64,000 bases of DNA from Icerya purchasi (Eukaryota > Arthropoda > Insecta > Hemiptera > Monophlebidae), in NCBI GenBank assembly GCA_039619475.1, contig CM077115.1:597953643-598017642 (forward strand), given 5' to 3'. The translations under genes were made by a program, and so were the position numbers. Under the pieces are notes generated by a model that saw only the letters and a program-made list of their open reading frames with translations, ran no database searches and was not told where the DNA came from. Each line of letters begins with the position of its first letter. Positions within the stretch are counted from its first letter, which is position 1. Positions 45,331 through 58,165 of this stretch are shown in pieces.

Positions 45331-47459
45331 TTTATATTATTTTTATTTTAAAGTTAATTTTAATTTTATTCGATTCTCTCTCCATGTTTGAAGAAGAAAA
45401 AGATCAGCTGCATCAGCTACAAAAGTAATCCGATATGTTACAATTAAGCGATTGCGTGCTAACTATATTCTACCATCAGGGAGCCAATGTATCAATTCCG
45501 CATAAGTGTACCTGTGTAGTGTGTTGTTTTTTTTTTGGAGTATTTTTGAATGTGTAAATGATTGTGTTTATATCCTCGTACGTGATGAATCTAAAACGGT
45601 CGAAATAAAAACCAAAAACAATGCACATATAAATCAACTGTATCCTGCCTTGCTCTAATAGATTATTTATTATTTCTATTCATTTCTTCCTGAAGTGCGC
45701 CAGATGTCTGTAATTTTTGAAGAAGATCGGCGGGGAATCATCTCGTATTCAAAATTATTAATACATTTAAGATCAACATTGCTGTTAAGTTGAAAACGTT
45801 TCTTATGATTTAATGTGTCCGTTGTTCTTATAATATGAGCGATAATTTTGTACAACTGGATTTACCAAAATGGCTCAACGAATTTGATGAAATACAAGAC
45901 TCGGGTTTTTTTTTTTTTTTTTTTTTTTTTTTAGATAAACCAATCGGTCAAAGACTTATCGTCGAGAAAGTTTTACGAAACGAGCAACTTTAAAAAGGTG
46001 CCGATCGATGCTTCTTTTTTTAGGCTTTATTAAAAAGTAAATGATTCGCTTGTAAAAAATAATAAATTTATTTACAACGGTAACTGAACATAGATAAAGG
46101 TATAAGTTTTTTTTTTTTTTTTTTTTTTTTCGGGGTGAAATATATTTATTTACGCTTCACGGATTTTGATCCAGTATATAGGACACATTGTTACGGAGTT
46201 GTTATTTATTATAGATGATAAGTTGAAACAATATTTCCGGTTTATGAATATTTCTTTTTATTTTCTTTTACTTCAACATAAAAAATAATATAATACAATG
46301 TATACAAAATTTTGTAGTTTCCACGATATTACTGATAAATATTTGACTACTCGTGAAACTCGACTAATTCACACTGATCAATTTACAACTCCGAGCAAAG
46401 CTCGATTTATGTCATGAAATGGAGCAATTTTTGTGTCGTCATACGCAATTAGTTCTAGAAATAGTTGCAACGATTTCGATATAAAAATTCACAAATTAGA
46501 TTGCTGTAGGGGAAAGGCGGACAAACAGCGTTATTTGCGATTAAACATTGGCTCGTGTTTTAGAAAATCAAAATGTCGCGACCAAATGAATTTATTTACA
46601 GTAGAATATCACGCAAACTAAAATACACTTTCACAATTGAAGAATAAAGTATACTTAGGCGCGTAATGTTACTTTATATTTTTTGAACATATATTTCGAT
46701 TCATCTGAAAATTTCGAATAACTCGTACATTAGTAGAAAGATATAGGCATGTCTTTTTTGAAAAATGTTACACCGATACAGATTTCTTTCGGCAGCTCAC
46801 CCGATGATGCCGGGATTTCAAAAAGTTTAAAATGCAATAGAGCACATATTATAGTAATTAAGTGCTAGCGAAAAATGAAAGAATTCGAGAGAAATCAGTA
46901 TCACCATTGAAAACAAACCCCTTCACTACATTTCCGTACAACAGTATTCATGTTCATCCAACTTTTGAACCGTAGCAGCATGGGATTTCACGTACTACGG
47001 AAAATACCACATGTATGCGACGAGACTTATATCTCAATCAATCATTTGCACTGCCTACAAAAGAAGACGATTCGCTGGGTATTTTTAACTTATTAAATGC
47101 ATCATAGCTCAAACGTTTTATGCCTCTTTCGCCATGAATAAGTCGGGGGGGGGGGGGGAATCAGTGTTGTTCAGTGCGCTGAATGAAAATTGATAAGCCT
47201 TCCCCCGATATCGCTGTTAAAGAACTGTAGTGGTGTGTCTTATGCAAAAGGTCTTAGCCAGATTGCGATACGCCAACCTATCTCATATCACCTCGCGGCT
47301 TGTGCGCGGACAAAATGTTAAACGACACATATGGTCATTATGGCAGTTGTTCAGTCTCGCATGCCAATATTACGTGTTCTGCTTGCAGCACCGGCAAATG
47401 TTGATCGTTCCGAAAATGCCACTGAGCGCGAATTTCCTAGAATATTAAACACCTCTTAT
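45331..47459. other. AT-rich spacer with T tracts
   Basis: T tracts of about 26 at 45907 and 24 at 46107, and a G run of 13 at 47146. No gene seen; the frames at 46433-46621 and 47230-47448 match nothing known. Confidence 0.5.
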
Positions 47460-48000
47460 TAAACAAACGCGCGATAACACTATTAAGGGGATCTTCTCTA
47501 CTTTAGATACGGGCAGGATAGAATGCATCTTTCATACGGGTCGCGTAGCGAGATACCAGGAGAAATGGACGTGCATGAACAACCTTAGAGAGTTAGCCCT
47601 ACGATTAATTCCTCGATACCACAAAATGTTAACTTCCTTCCTTCCGAATTTCGCTTCAACCGTAAACTGAAACTGAATCAGAAATGGTTACTCCGGGTTT
47701 CAACGCCGAAGCTAGTGTAGGTAGCCTTTTTGTGGGAAGTCTCGCGGCGCTGAGATCATCGTTGTACAAACCGTCCGTAAACACTGCTCTCGCCCATCAC
47801 GTTTTTACCAGCCCTTTAAACAAGCCTCTATTCCCTCGGTCCTTCCCCCATATCATGACAGATATGTATTCGAGACATTCCACCAAATACGCCCTCCTCC
47901 GCCAGAGTATTGTCATTCCTTATAATAATGTACCTCTCTTAGAGATCTTTGCGCCCCCCACCCCACCCCACGATTTTAGACAATTAAATATGCAATAGGT
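47460..48000 (+). other. Unassigned GC-richer block with a 104-codon frame
   Basis: Base composition is more mixed than its surroundings, and 47684-47998 is open for 104 codons (MVTPGFNAEASVGSLFVGSL...). I recognise no domain, signal sequence or repeat partner, and the amino-acid usage gives no clear coding signal. It could be an exon or a lost element. Confidence 0.25.
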
Positions 48001-49679
48001 AACGCCACACGCAAATTAAAGCTTAAACTTCTTCTTCTTCTTCAGGTTTAAATTAAAGCTTAAACTGATTACGGACTCGCATTAAGATAAGCAGAGTGGA
48101 TTTAAGTCGTCTGCTGTAAGTATATTTCGGTTTTAGTTGTAAAATAAAATTAACAAAATCTTCCAGTTAACTGTCTAGAAGAGAGGTTACGGGCAGGTGT
48201 GCTTCAGAAACCGTCTTGCGAGGTGCTTAAGATCCTCTCAAACGTGATCCCTTTCGATAGTTTGAAAAACAGATTACAGAACTGACAAAACAGAATTAAG
48301 TTATTAATAATGCGGTGGTCCCGTTGTGACGTAATTTTCCATTAGTAGTAACTCTGGCTTACAGCATTTTCGAATAAGCGGGAATATGTTGAGTAGACGT
48401 GTCAGTTTTCTGTTAACTTTACCAACAATTTCGCTAACGCTAATTCTGCATTTTCAGAAAATTGCCAAGCTACACACTTGTTCGACGGCGAGCGCACAGC
48501 GCGCGACATCAATCGTGTCTGTGTTGCGTATATCTACCACCTTTATCCGGACAATCGCCCCTGCGATGTTTAATGAACTGATGGATTGCCTTTCAACTTT
48601 AATTATAAACATTGCCAGCCCTCCTTCCCAGCAGACGGTCCTCAGTTGAAAGCGCCATTTTCCAGAACAGTTTCACCGACGTCGTCGCACTGGACAAATC
48701 CATCAAGTTCTTCCGCTGGCACTCTTTTTTCCGGAATATGTTATAAATAGGGTCGCGCGCGCGTACGACATGTTTATAAAAATATTTCATTAAGCTTGCG
48801 ATTTCGATATCATTTGGGCCAGCGGACAATTTTTGGACTCGTAGATGACAAAAAAAAAAAAAAAAAAGTATATACTACTTAGCCGCAAAAACGGGGGCCC
48901 CACTTTTAAATGATGATGCAGTTATAGAGTTCTGCAAGGAGTTCTACGCAGCAGGAAATGTCCGCTAATTTGTATTCACAGAATCTTAACAAATTTCTTC
49001 AAGATCATCCGAATTTCCCGTGAAACATTATTCGACCTTTTATCGTCCCGTATACGCACGTTCCCAACTGTTTTTAGGTTATATGTGAGCCCCGCCGTTC
49101 CGCCGAATAATATCTCTGCAGTATTTTAAAACGACCGGAAATTGTTTCGAATAACAATGCCGACATTATACGTTTAAAATTTCATTTTACACCTGAACGT
49201 ACACAATAGCTTAGCTATTATTGCATGTGTGTAACTTTAATACAAAATTTTCGATACAACTTGGCTAACATTTTGCCTTTGTATTACTTACTAGCTCGTT
49301 TTTGTTCTAGCCTTACGACAGTCATGATTATTATTACTTGAGATACGATAAAATCAATTGCAAGCAGTAAAGCACGTTTCTTTCGGTATTTCCAAAACGG
49401 TTTTACAAATCTCAATATTGAATGAGTCCATAATGAAACGTATTTCCTAGTCACCTCAGTGCACCGTTAAAACCTTTTGCTCATAAAAGTGGGCTACTTC
49501 TGAACGATAATTTATTAATAAAACCACGATTGCGGATATCTGAAATTAGTCGACTATTTTTATAATTTTTTGAATTTTATTATAATTTTAATTGCGAACA
49601 CATATGTAATTTTCAATTTATTAGTATGGTCATCAAAACACAAAAATTGTTGTTTGAAGATACTTTAAATTAAAACCTT
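48001..49679. other. Spacer, no gene seen
   Basis: A 16-bp direct repeat AATTAAAGCTTAAACT occurs at about 48014 and 48052, separated by a CTT run. An A tract lies at 48850. No gene seen. Confidence 0.5.
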
Positions 49680-50740
49680 AAATTGCCACCTATTTCGGAA
49701 CATTTGCATTCACTTGGTTCCGAGAGGACCGTGTTATTTCCGATGAAAAATTTTACAGCCCAAACATGCGTCAGTTTCAAGACAGCTCAAATAATTATGC
49801 TAAAGAAGTCTAACAAACCGGAAGAGAATGAAAAGTCGCGTAGGCCTCAGCCGCCTACTATTTTGAAATTATTTGAATATTCTTGAAGAAACATTAACCG
49901 GAGATAATGCTAATGAATAGTTTAGTGTTTCCGACGTAGGCATTCTACCATTCAGAAAGTGCATATCGAGTATGGTCGGCGATTGTCCCTTAGGTAAAAA
50001 GAAATACTGTTCGAGTATACTTACACGTAAGCTAAGCTTTTGATCGGGCGAGTCATGACAGTCTGATGTCCGAGCTTAGCACTTATTTGTAATTACGTCC
50101 AGCCGCTCAGCGGTCATATTTATCAGATAGAAAGTTTCGCGTTGTTGACAGGGGAGCGAAAATCAAAATTCTACTAGATACAGGCAGGCATGTCTCGGGT
50201 TGGCGTACTCGGGGCCTTTACTTTATCTTGATGTACTGAAAAATTGACTCGTCGCGCGGATGATACGGGAATTCTGGCATATCTTATCTCGCAACGTGCA
50301 CTAGACATAAGTCATGTGAATGAAGAATCGGAAAATCAAACTTAACGGAACAAAATCAGTATCCACGTTAGGCCTGCCCGTCCAATAGACATGCGCATCT
50401 TTTAGTGTCTATATAAACACTGAAAGCACGTATCACTATTTACTAATTATTTAGGTTTGCAGCTGAGTAGATGCAAAATTAACTTGGTATTCATTTAAAC
50501 TAAGCGCAATCAGATTAACGCCGGAATCCGTCAGCTATGATATTAATCTAAAATGATACCGTAAGAGACTCATTTATCTGACGATCATTAAGCCCATCTG
50601 GACATATGGTTTGCAGGCATGAGCATGTTCTATCTAATCGCGTCATCGCCCAAAAGTCGCAAAAATAAAAAAAAAATCATACTACCGATTACTGGAGCGA
50701 GATGGTTTCAACGTAACCATTTACACCGGGACTTGAAAGA
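49680..50740 (+). pseudogene. Old Jockey-type LINE fragment
   Basis: Plus-strand blocks: FKTAQIIMLKKSNKPEENEK and PPTILKLFEY (RT fingers, compare WKMAQIIMVLKPGKP...SKVFEK in the copy at 51200); GVLGAFTL (motif B remnant); RADDTGILA (compare FADDTAVLA); and RLIYLTIIKPIWTYGLQAWA (C-terminal part). Spacing and order fit one eroded element whose parts are in different frames. Confidence 0.7.
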
Positions 50741-51347
50741 AGGTGGACGGCGCCAATAAACGAATCTACATCTATGCATGAAAACGGCGTCTGCAGGTAA
50801 ATGGAAATACTGCAGAAACGTAAGTCTAAGCATCTGAAGGCAAGTTAATTTATTCATTTTATAATTATCCAACTCGAATAATTTAATAGAGAGTACCAGT
50901 GGGCTATGTTTCTTCAACAAGTAATTTGTTTTTAAAAGAAAAAGTTATTCCTCTATTACTTATTTAATATTATTCTCAAGATTGTACAGTTTAATTTTAA
51001 AAAAAAAGCATCGGCATCTTCTGTTTTTTTTTTTTTGTTTTTTTCTTTTAGAACTTCTCGAACCTTTATCCAGAAATAATTAGAAATGAAGAAAAAATTT
51101 TATAATCAGATATCGTTAATAAGAAGAAATACATAGCAGGAATAATATGCAGATCGGAGCTCTGTTCGGAAATTATATATAGTGACGACAAAATAATTTT
51201 TTTTTTTTTTTTTATATTTATTATAACAAATTACAACTAGTCCTCATGGACTATCCAGTAATTATGATAAAAGGAGAAATATATATAACGTGAAGAGGCT
51301 ATCCATCCGGTGACAGAAACCTCAAAAGAATATAAATAAAATGATAA

Positions 51348-51600
51348 CTAAATAATATCGTTCAGATTATTTCGTTTCAGCCTTCTTGTGTTGTGTACGT
51401 TATCTAATATCGCCATTGCTTCTGTATTTGGATGCCTATGTAATCTATCTATATGGCGGAGTGCATATCGTCTGATTTCTGCTATTACGGTAGGAACGCA
51501 TAGGTCCTTATGCAAGTCATCATTTCTTACGAACCAGGGCGCATTCGTTATTAGACGAAGTATTTTATTCTGGCATTTTTGAATAATTTTTTATGTGAGA
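51348..51600 (-). pseudogene. C-terminus of the same ORF2 in the shifted frame
   Basis: After the A-run frameshift the next frame reads KIIQKCQNKILRLITNAPWF, LHKDLCVPTVIAEIRRYALR, and ends TRRLKRNNLNDII and a stop at 51348-51350. These are the normal Jockey C-terminal blocks, so a single indel explains the break. Confidence 0.88.
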
Positions 51601-53728
51601 AGTTTTTGCACAACCCCATAACTGAGCTCCATAGCTCCAGGTTGGTTTGATAATTGCATTGTAGATTAATAATTTGTTATCTATTGTTAATGCCGAGTTT
51701 CTTCCAATAAGCCAATACATGGAAGCTATTAAACGATTGATCTCTTTCTTTTTAGAGATGATGTGCTGTTTCCATGTTAGTCTCTGATCAAGTAACATGC
51801 CCAAATATTTGGTCCCACTCAGAGTTGGTATTTGCTTATGATTTATTGCGACTGGGGCACTGATCATTTTTCGATTTGTGAATACTACGTGGGCTGATTT
51901 GTTTTCATTTATACTTATTTTCCACTTTTTTGTCCAGTTATATATTTGATCTAGAGAATTCTGCAAATTTCTTGTAGCAAGGTTTACAGAAGTATCCGAA
52001 GCTAATACAGCGGTATCATCTGCGAATGTTGCAGTTAGTGTGTTACTGGTAATCGGAAGGTCAGCTGTATAAAGTATGTAAAACAGCGGACCCAGAACAC
52101 TGCCCTGCGGGACTCCAGCGCACACCGGGTGTAGTTCAGATTCTTCTTCCTGAACTTTTACTATGAAAAATCGTTCGTTTAAATAAGATGAAATTAGTTT
52201 ATACATATTATAAGGGAGAATCTTTTTGATTTTGAAAAGCAATCCATCATGCCAGACCTTGTCAAAGGCCTGAGAAATATCCAAAAATACTGTAGAGCAA
52301 ATTCGTTTATCTTCAAGGTCGTCTTCAATTTTGTTGACAATTCTGTGGACTTGATCTAGGGTGGAATGTTTGGTTCTAAAGCCAAATTGGTGATCCGGTA
52401 TAGCTTTCAGTTGATCAACAATCCCCATTATTCTTTTCATAAATAATTTTTCGAAGACTTTGGATAGCACAGGCATTAGCGATATTGGTCTGAATGACGA
52501 GACGACATTAGCAGGCTTACCAGGTTTAAGCACCATAATTATTTGAGCCATTTTCCATTGTATTGGCATATGCTTTAGTCTGAAGATAGCATTAAAGATG
52601 TAAGTAATGAGCAATATACCATTCTTCGGAAGCTCTTTTAAAATCTTGGCTGTTATTAAATCATGTCCTGGAGCTTTGTTTGTTTTTAAGGCCGTAATTT
52701 CGTGCCACACTTCTTTTGGGGATGCAGGTTTAATGCACTGTTGGTCATCAGGGATATGTGCCAAGAACTCTGAGATCTCTTGCTCATGCTTACTATTTGT
52801 ATCGGATGAGTGTGGTTGGAACACGTCTGCTAGGTGTTGTGCAAAAATGTTAGCTTTCTCGGTATCGCTTCTTGCCCATTGCCCTGCTTCATTTTTGATA
52901 GGCGGGTTGTGCTGTTTTGCACATTTAACTTTCTTAGTTACTTTCCAAAGGGAGTAGTGCTTGTCGTGGGAAGGACTAAGACTCTGCAGAAAACTCTGCA
53001 ATTTCTTATTTCTTTCATTTTGCAATAGCCTTCTTAATTGCCCACTTATTCTGTTATATAGAGTTTTATCACTGGGAAGCCTGGTGTTGTGCCATTTTCT
53101 GCGGGCTCTACGTTTTTCAGCTATTTTCTCCCCAATTTTTACAGGGTAGCTGGTATTAACATCAGCATTTAATGTTTCAGCTGGCGTAGAATTCCATGCT
53201 GCATTTTGAATGGTTTTTGTGAGAGAATCGACAGTTTCTTCCAATTCGTTAATAGTTTTAAGCTGAATTCTAAGATTTATGTTGTTTGCAACTAGCATTC
53301 GGAAGTTCTCCCAGCACGTTTGCTTGTTAGTAAGGAATGGCGGCGTTTCTTTCCTTATAATATTCGTACTTATTGTAAGGATAACTGGTGAGTGATCGGA
53401 TGCTATATCAGCACTATCTTCAACTTCGGTGTAATGTAGCGATACCCCCTTAACTACAAAAAAGTCAAGTAAGTCAGGTACTCTATTAGGATCAGTCGGC
53501 CAGTAGGTTGGTTTACCAGATGAGAGATGGTTAAGCTGCAAGGAATCCATAGCTTTTTTTAGCTCACGTCCCCTAGGATTGATTAATCTCGATCCCCATA
53601 GCGTATGTTTCGCATTGTAATCACCTCCAGCAATAAATCTTTTTCCCAGATAATGGAAGCAGTCAGCAAATAAATCATTTTTTATTAAATGTCGGGGCGG
53701 ACAGTACACTGCTGCCAAAATGAGAGAA
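51565..53728 (-). CDS. Jockey-type ORF2: partial endonuclease and reverse transcriptase
   Basis: 722 codons are open if flanking bases are counted. Endonuclease pieces: LAAVYCPPR at residues 6-14, AGGDYNAKHTLWGS near 35-48 (GDFNAKH form) and ASDHSPV at 111-117, so the catalytic SDH is kept. RT: KAPGHDLITAKIL near 353, WKMAQIIMVLKPGKP near 393, motif A TVFLDISQAFDKV at 481-493, motif B GVPQGSVLGPLFYILY at 540-555 and FADD at 570-573. The frame closes at SKMPE because of a one-base change in an A run. Residue 1 lies in the flank, so no authentic start exists. Confidence 0.92.
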
Positions 53729-53741
53729 GACAAAATAATTT

Positions 53742-53917
53742 AAAAGTTAAAATAAACAATAGAATGCCTGCTCCCTAAAGATAAAATACATAAATTGAAT
53801 CCCAACGCATATACTCCCCCTCCCTTAGTTGTGCATTGAAAAGTAATCAAAAAACGTTGTCATCGCACATTATACCAGGAAAGAAAATGATAAGTGCGAC
53901 GTTATTTACTAGGAATT
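53742..53917. other. Short spacer
   Basis: Nothing recognised between the Jockey insertion and the next I-group copy. Confidence 0.5.
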
Positions 53918-55700
53918 TTTTGGGGGGGGGGGTCGCCAGTCGAGAGCATTACCCGGCACTAGGTGGTGTTGATGAGAGAGGGGAGAAACGAATTAGAATT
54001 GAATATTACTGGAGATAGAAGCAATGAAGGACGCCGTAATAGGAATGGTTGCCGAGGATGGAAGTGAAAGGATAAAAGGAGCACTGTATGCAGTAGGCAA
54101 ACCGAGTTTCAGGAGTTGACTATAGAAGTGAGAGCGTTCTATAAATATGGACGCGCATTTGAAGAAGACGTGATTTGTATGGCAGAGTAAATCAGAATCA
54201 TCCGGATGGAAAGAACAAGAAGAAGAAGAGGACATAGAAAAACGAAAAGAGGATGTGTAGGAAGTCGACACTATGGTCAAAGCGAAGCATGCAGATAGAA
54301 GAGATTAGAAAGCAGGAGAGATGAAGGAAGTAATAGTACCAAGGGTACGGAGGAGAATGGGCTTCGATATTAAGATAGAAGGATTCAGGATTCGAGAATA
54401 AAAGAGAATAAATATCGTGCCGTCGCCTACGATTGCAATTCCTAGAAAGAACGTTAAGATTGCAAGAAGAAAATTTGGATAGAAATTGACTAGTCTGAAC
54501 GGCAGATCGAGCTAATGAATCAATCAATTCATTGCCCTCAATGCCAACATGACCAGAGCACCGTAAGAAATCGATTTGAATGGAACGAAAGCTATACAAT
54601 CTAGTGACAAAGGAACGAATCAGAAGAATTATGAAATCTGAGGAATGACGAGGAAGAGAACAGGCGATGGACAGTAGAACACCTTTAGAATCCGAAACTA
54701 ACGGTAATTTAATTGAATACCATTAGTAGAAGTGATGTATCGGATAGCACGAAGGATAGCTGAGGACTCCGTGGTAAATATGGAGCAGAAGGAAAAAAGG
54801 TTTATAAGATTCAAAATAGTTGAGTGATGGGATCAAAAAGGCAGCTCTCGTACCGTCCGTTGTTTGGAAGCCATCAGTAAAGATAACAGTGTGGAAAAAA
54901 AATAAGGATTGCATGTTCGTGACATGGTTATATTTCTGTCAGACTACATGAGCCGGCAGGTTCTTGTGAAAGGTGGAAATCATAGGCGCGTACAGGAAAT
55001 TGGAGTAATTAAGCGTGAAGTAAGGGAGTTTGTTATAAGAGAAAACGTAAGAAACGAATCGATTAAGTCGTTTGGATATATGAAAAAGAATAGGGATTGA
55101 TTATTTTCCTAGGAGAGAAGCGCCAATTGTGTAATACGGAAATATAAAAGTTAATGGGATTGGACGAAGAAATAGGAAGACGCTTAGCCAAGATAAGACC
55201 GACGAATATATAGAGGAACCATATTGGTTTCTGAAAGAACTGCAGCAATGGGAGACGATTTCAAAGCTCCAAGGCAGCGGCGAAGACAAAAAGGGTTCTG
55301 TACACGATTCAGTTTAGAAAGAGTTGTGTAGGAAGCGCTGCTGTACAAGAAGGAACAATAATCTAACTTCGAATGAATAATAGATTTATACGGGACAATA
55401 AGAATACAAGGGGACCTCCCCCCCCCCCCCCCCCCCCCAACGACACGGGGAAAGAGCTTTAAGGAAGTTTAGCTTTTTAGAAATAGATTTGCATATATAA
55501 ACTAATAAAACGATCGAATGGTGTCGAATAAAAATGCTATAAAAGGATCTTTCGCGGTTATCTCATCGTCGGCCAAAAACGAATGCGGTCTGAAACGAAC
55601 TGAGACAATTGAATAGCAGGGTTCATTAAGAAAATACGATTAATAAAAAAGCTAATAAGGGTCAAAGAAAAGAAAAGAGGGCAAAAGGGCAGTCAATGGA
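53918..55700 (-). pseudogene. I-group LINE, RT tail to 3' end, minus strand
   Basis: From right to left: KSISKKLNFLKALSPRR-like text across frames, LPISSSNPINFYISVLHNWR, VIFTDGFQTTDGTRAAFLIP (RNase H first Asp), GHVGIEGNELIDSLARSA (last catalytic region), ESFYLNIEAHSPPYPWYYYF and LLCHTNHVFFKCASIFIERS. The 3' end near 53930-53960 reads GGTAATGCTCTCGACTGGCG, followed by ten C and A6. A run of 21 C at 55418-55438 lies where other copies encode Trp-Gly-Gly. Frameshifted throughout. Confidence 0.85.
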
Positions 55701-56620
55701 AAAAGTGCGAACCAAAAAAAAAACAAAAAACAAAAAAACAAAAAAAAACTCGAATTAAGTAAAAACAATAAAAAGTTGATAAAAACGTGTTACAAAAATT
55801 TGACTGCAATGGACATTATCTTCACTTATGCCTTATGCAGTCAATGACAAACAGGAAATTTTGCATTTGGAACAAAAGACTAGTGCATTTGAGAGAGATT
55901 AATCATTTCAGCGATTTCAGCGTTATTTAGAAGTTTTGTCAAAGGAGGAAAGAAGATAGTAGCGCGGAATGTGATTGGCAAAATGCGCGGAATAGCATAA
56001 TAGGAGAGAAATTAATCTAGAAGTAATGAGCAAATAGTACCCTTTTTTACTGTTCCACCCGAGCCACGGTGACCACAGAGATTTGATGGGATACATTCGA
56101 ATAATTCGGTAGATTACTTATCCTCGAAAAACTTTAAGCACTAGCTAATGTAATTTTTATTAGAATATCGCGGCGTTTTAAAATTTAATTTTTATTAATA
56201 AACCAGATGATTGTATCAGGTATTTTATTGATATATATAACCAGTTTTTACAGCGACATCTAAACTTTTTCGCAGATTTTTCAAGCTCGTTGTTTTCATT
56301 ATATCGTTCCCGACGTTTTTCACGATATTCGCCCGATAATTCACACTATCGAGACAGTTTTAATTTACATATTCCACTAATTTCATAAACATCGACTAAA
56401 TTACTTTAGTTTACGCTCTTTAAATTATTAATAACGATAAAACGTAGTTAATTTATTTAGAAATCATATCTATATAATAAACGTCGATTTTTGTTCTGAA
56501 TCCTAATTTCTATTACTTGTGTATTAAGTCCGGTAATGGTTAATGTTGTTGTTCACATCCTTTATTATTGCATTTACACCATTTTTACGAATATTCGAAA
56601 CGTATTTTGTTTACTTTCCT
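55701..56620. other. AT-rich spacer
   Basis: An A/C-rich run at 55714-55750. No gene recognised. Part of it might be the RT palm of the I-group copy, but I could not align it. Confidence 0.4.
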
Positions 56621-56953
56621 AAATATAAAATAGAACAAAATTCATTAATAAACAATACAAAAATAAGTGAAAATTTATATTTTAATCAATTTTTAAAAAA
56701 TACCTCAATTTAAAGAAACATTTTCAGCCTATATCATCAACTAACACAATAAACAGCGTACACACTCAAATGGAAATAAACAGACACTGCAGAGAAAAAT
56801 TGAGTGTGTACGCTGTTTATTGTGTTTGTTGATATATGTATATAGGCTGAAAATGTTTCTTTAAATTGAGGTATGTTTTAAAAATTGATTAAAATATAAA
56901 TTTTTACTTATTTTTGTATTGTTTATTAATGAATTTTGTTCTATTTTATATTT
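56621..56953. repeat. Foldback repeat with about 150-bp arms
   Basis: 56621-56769 pairs with 56800-56953 around a 30-bp loop. Only a few substitutions and one 5-base indel are seen, so identity is about 95 percent. The right arm carries TATAGGCTGAAAATGTTTC, reminiscent of the GAAA-containing motifs at 340 and 30420. Transcribed, it would give a long near-perfect hairpin. Confidence 0.93.
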
Positions 56954-57232
56954 ATAAATTTCAATGGACTTATCTGCATTTATTTTATGTTTCGTTTAAG
57001 TTATATAATCGCGATGCTTTCGTTATATCCATTCTTGCGTGCTATTTAATTGAAGTACTAAAAAGGCGGCTAATTGCAAGTGTGAAATAATTACAGCTTC
57101 AAAATTCGCACCAAATCTACGTATTTCTAGCAATATTACCGATATACGGAGATCAATACTAAGATATTTTGGAACCCTTTAATTTTTTATTTTTTAAATG
57201 TCCTTCTTCTTTACAGTGCGTCATACTTAATT
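56954..57232. other. Short spacer
   Basis: Nothing recognised. Confidence 0.5.
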
Positions 57233-57598
57233 CCTGAGCGTCGGCGACTACCTATTCGTACATCTCAGCTGTACAGACATAAGTATTAGTGTCCATAGCA
57301 ATTATTATATGCAACGCCGGTGTACTACACACGCAAGACTACATTCGGAACTGATTAGTAATCGTTTGATTTTTACCGATATACAAGTGCAGTCCTATTT
57401 ATGCCTTTTATGTACTAAACTAGCGGGCATATGATGTTGTACGTGGTGGTTTGCCATTGCCTTCCACCTGATTGATTATTAGCGAGTATTTGATTTAATT
57501 TAATTCTTTGTAATCAGTTCTGTCGTCACCCGCGATCGAACCCGTGACCTCCGTAACGGAAGCCAAGCGCTCTAGCAACACTAGGCTATCGCGACGAC
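57233..57598 (-). mobile_element. tRNA-derived SINE, family B, copy 2
   Basis: Shares its length with 20650-21016. The head at 57522-57598 on the complement reads AGTCGTCGCGATAGCCTAGT, a GCTAGAGCGCTTGGC A-box region and the B box GGGTTCGATCGCGG. A short duplication lies in the D-loop part (CTAGTGTTGCTAG). The body contains GCCATTGCCTTCC like copy 1. No clear target duplication found. Confidence 0.85.
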
Positions 57599-57920
57599 TT
57601 TTGATGTCCACAAAAGGTAAAACATCTTCTACCATATTCCACGTATATTTTTTATAAGTTAAAGTAATTAAAATTATTATAACTTATAAATAAAAAAAAA
57701 GGTAAAAATATGCTGGGGCTGTTCTATCGTAGCACCCATCGGTGATAACGCAGTTCAAAATCGCTGTCTCATAATAATCTATTTTTTAAAGCTTGAATAC
57801 GAAAAATTACGAAAAAAGTAGTACGTGAGAAACTGTACCGCCTATCATCATATATTTCAAAAGCAGTCGAAAAAGAAACTGAAAAAAAAATTTATTTTTC
57901 AATAAATATAGTTATGATAC
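57599..57920. other. AT-rich spacer
   Basis: No gene seen. Confidence 0.5.
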
Positions 57921-58060
57921 TTTTTTTTTTTTTTTTTTTTGAGCATGTCGTCTAAGGATGTTACCCAATCCGATGGTATGGCAGCACCAATGATTATATA
58001 GGAAAAGGATTAGAAATAGAAAAAAACAAAAAAACAAGAAAACTATTACGCATTAACAAT
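57921..58060 (-). pseudogene. I-group LINE 3' end fragment, minus strand
   Basis: The complement ends GGGTAACATCCTTAGACGAC then ATGCTC and an A tract (T tract at about 57921-57943), a diverged version of the family 3' terminus. Coding sequence upstream is not recognisable. Confidence 0.55.
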
Positions 58061-58074
58061 AACTAATAAGATGA

Positions 58075-58165
58075 AGAAGAAGATCACTTGCATCGGATTA
58101 ATTTGATGCGCCCTCTTTTGTGTTGGGTGAATTGTGCTGACGTACCCATAAAAAATAAAAAAAAA
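58075..58165 (+). pseudogene. I-group LINE 3' end fragment, plus strand
   Basis: Reads GTTGGGTGAATTGTGCTGAC then GTACCC and an A-rich tail, aligning with the family 3' end. Together with the fragment at 57921 it forms a diverging pair of 3' termini. Confidence 0.55.

Larger units (their letters stand above)
51200..53728 (-). mobile_element. Jockey-type LINE, young 5'-truncated insertion
   Basis: Flanked by the 13-bp direct repeat GACAAAATAATTT at 51187-51199 and 53729-53741. The 3' end on the minus strand is an A tract (T tract at about 51197-51213). The 5' truncation lies in the endonuclease domain. The ORF is almost intact, with one frameshift near 51580. Confidence 0.93.

Noticed and set aside
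48630..48670. I-group 3' end (GGTCCTCAGTTGAAAGCGCC)
   Set aside because: No A tail and no coding similarity upstream; chance resemblance.
52607..53149. Plus-strand frames of 60-116 codons
   Set aside because: Shadows of the minus-strand Jockey-type ORF2.
57522..57598. tRNA gene
   Set aside because: Good A and B boxes, but the cloverleaf does not close and the same sequence heads a 365-bp repeat; it is the SINE-B head.
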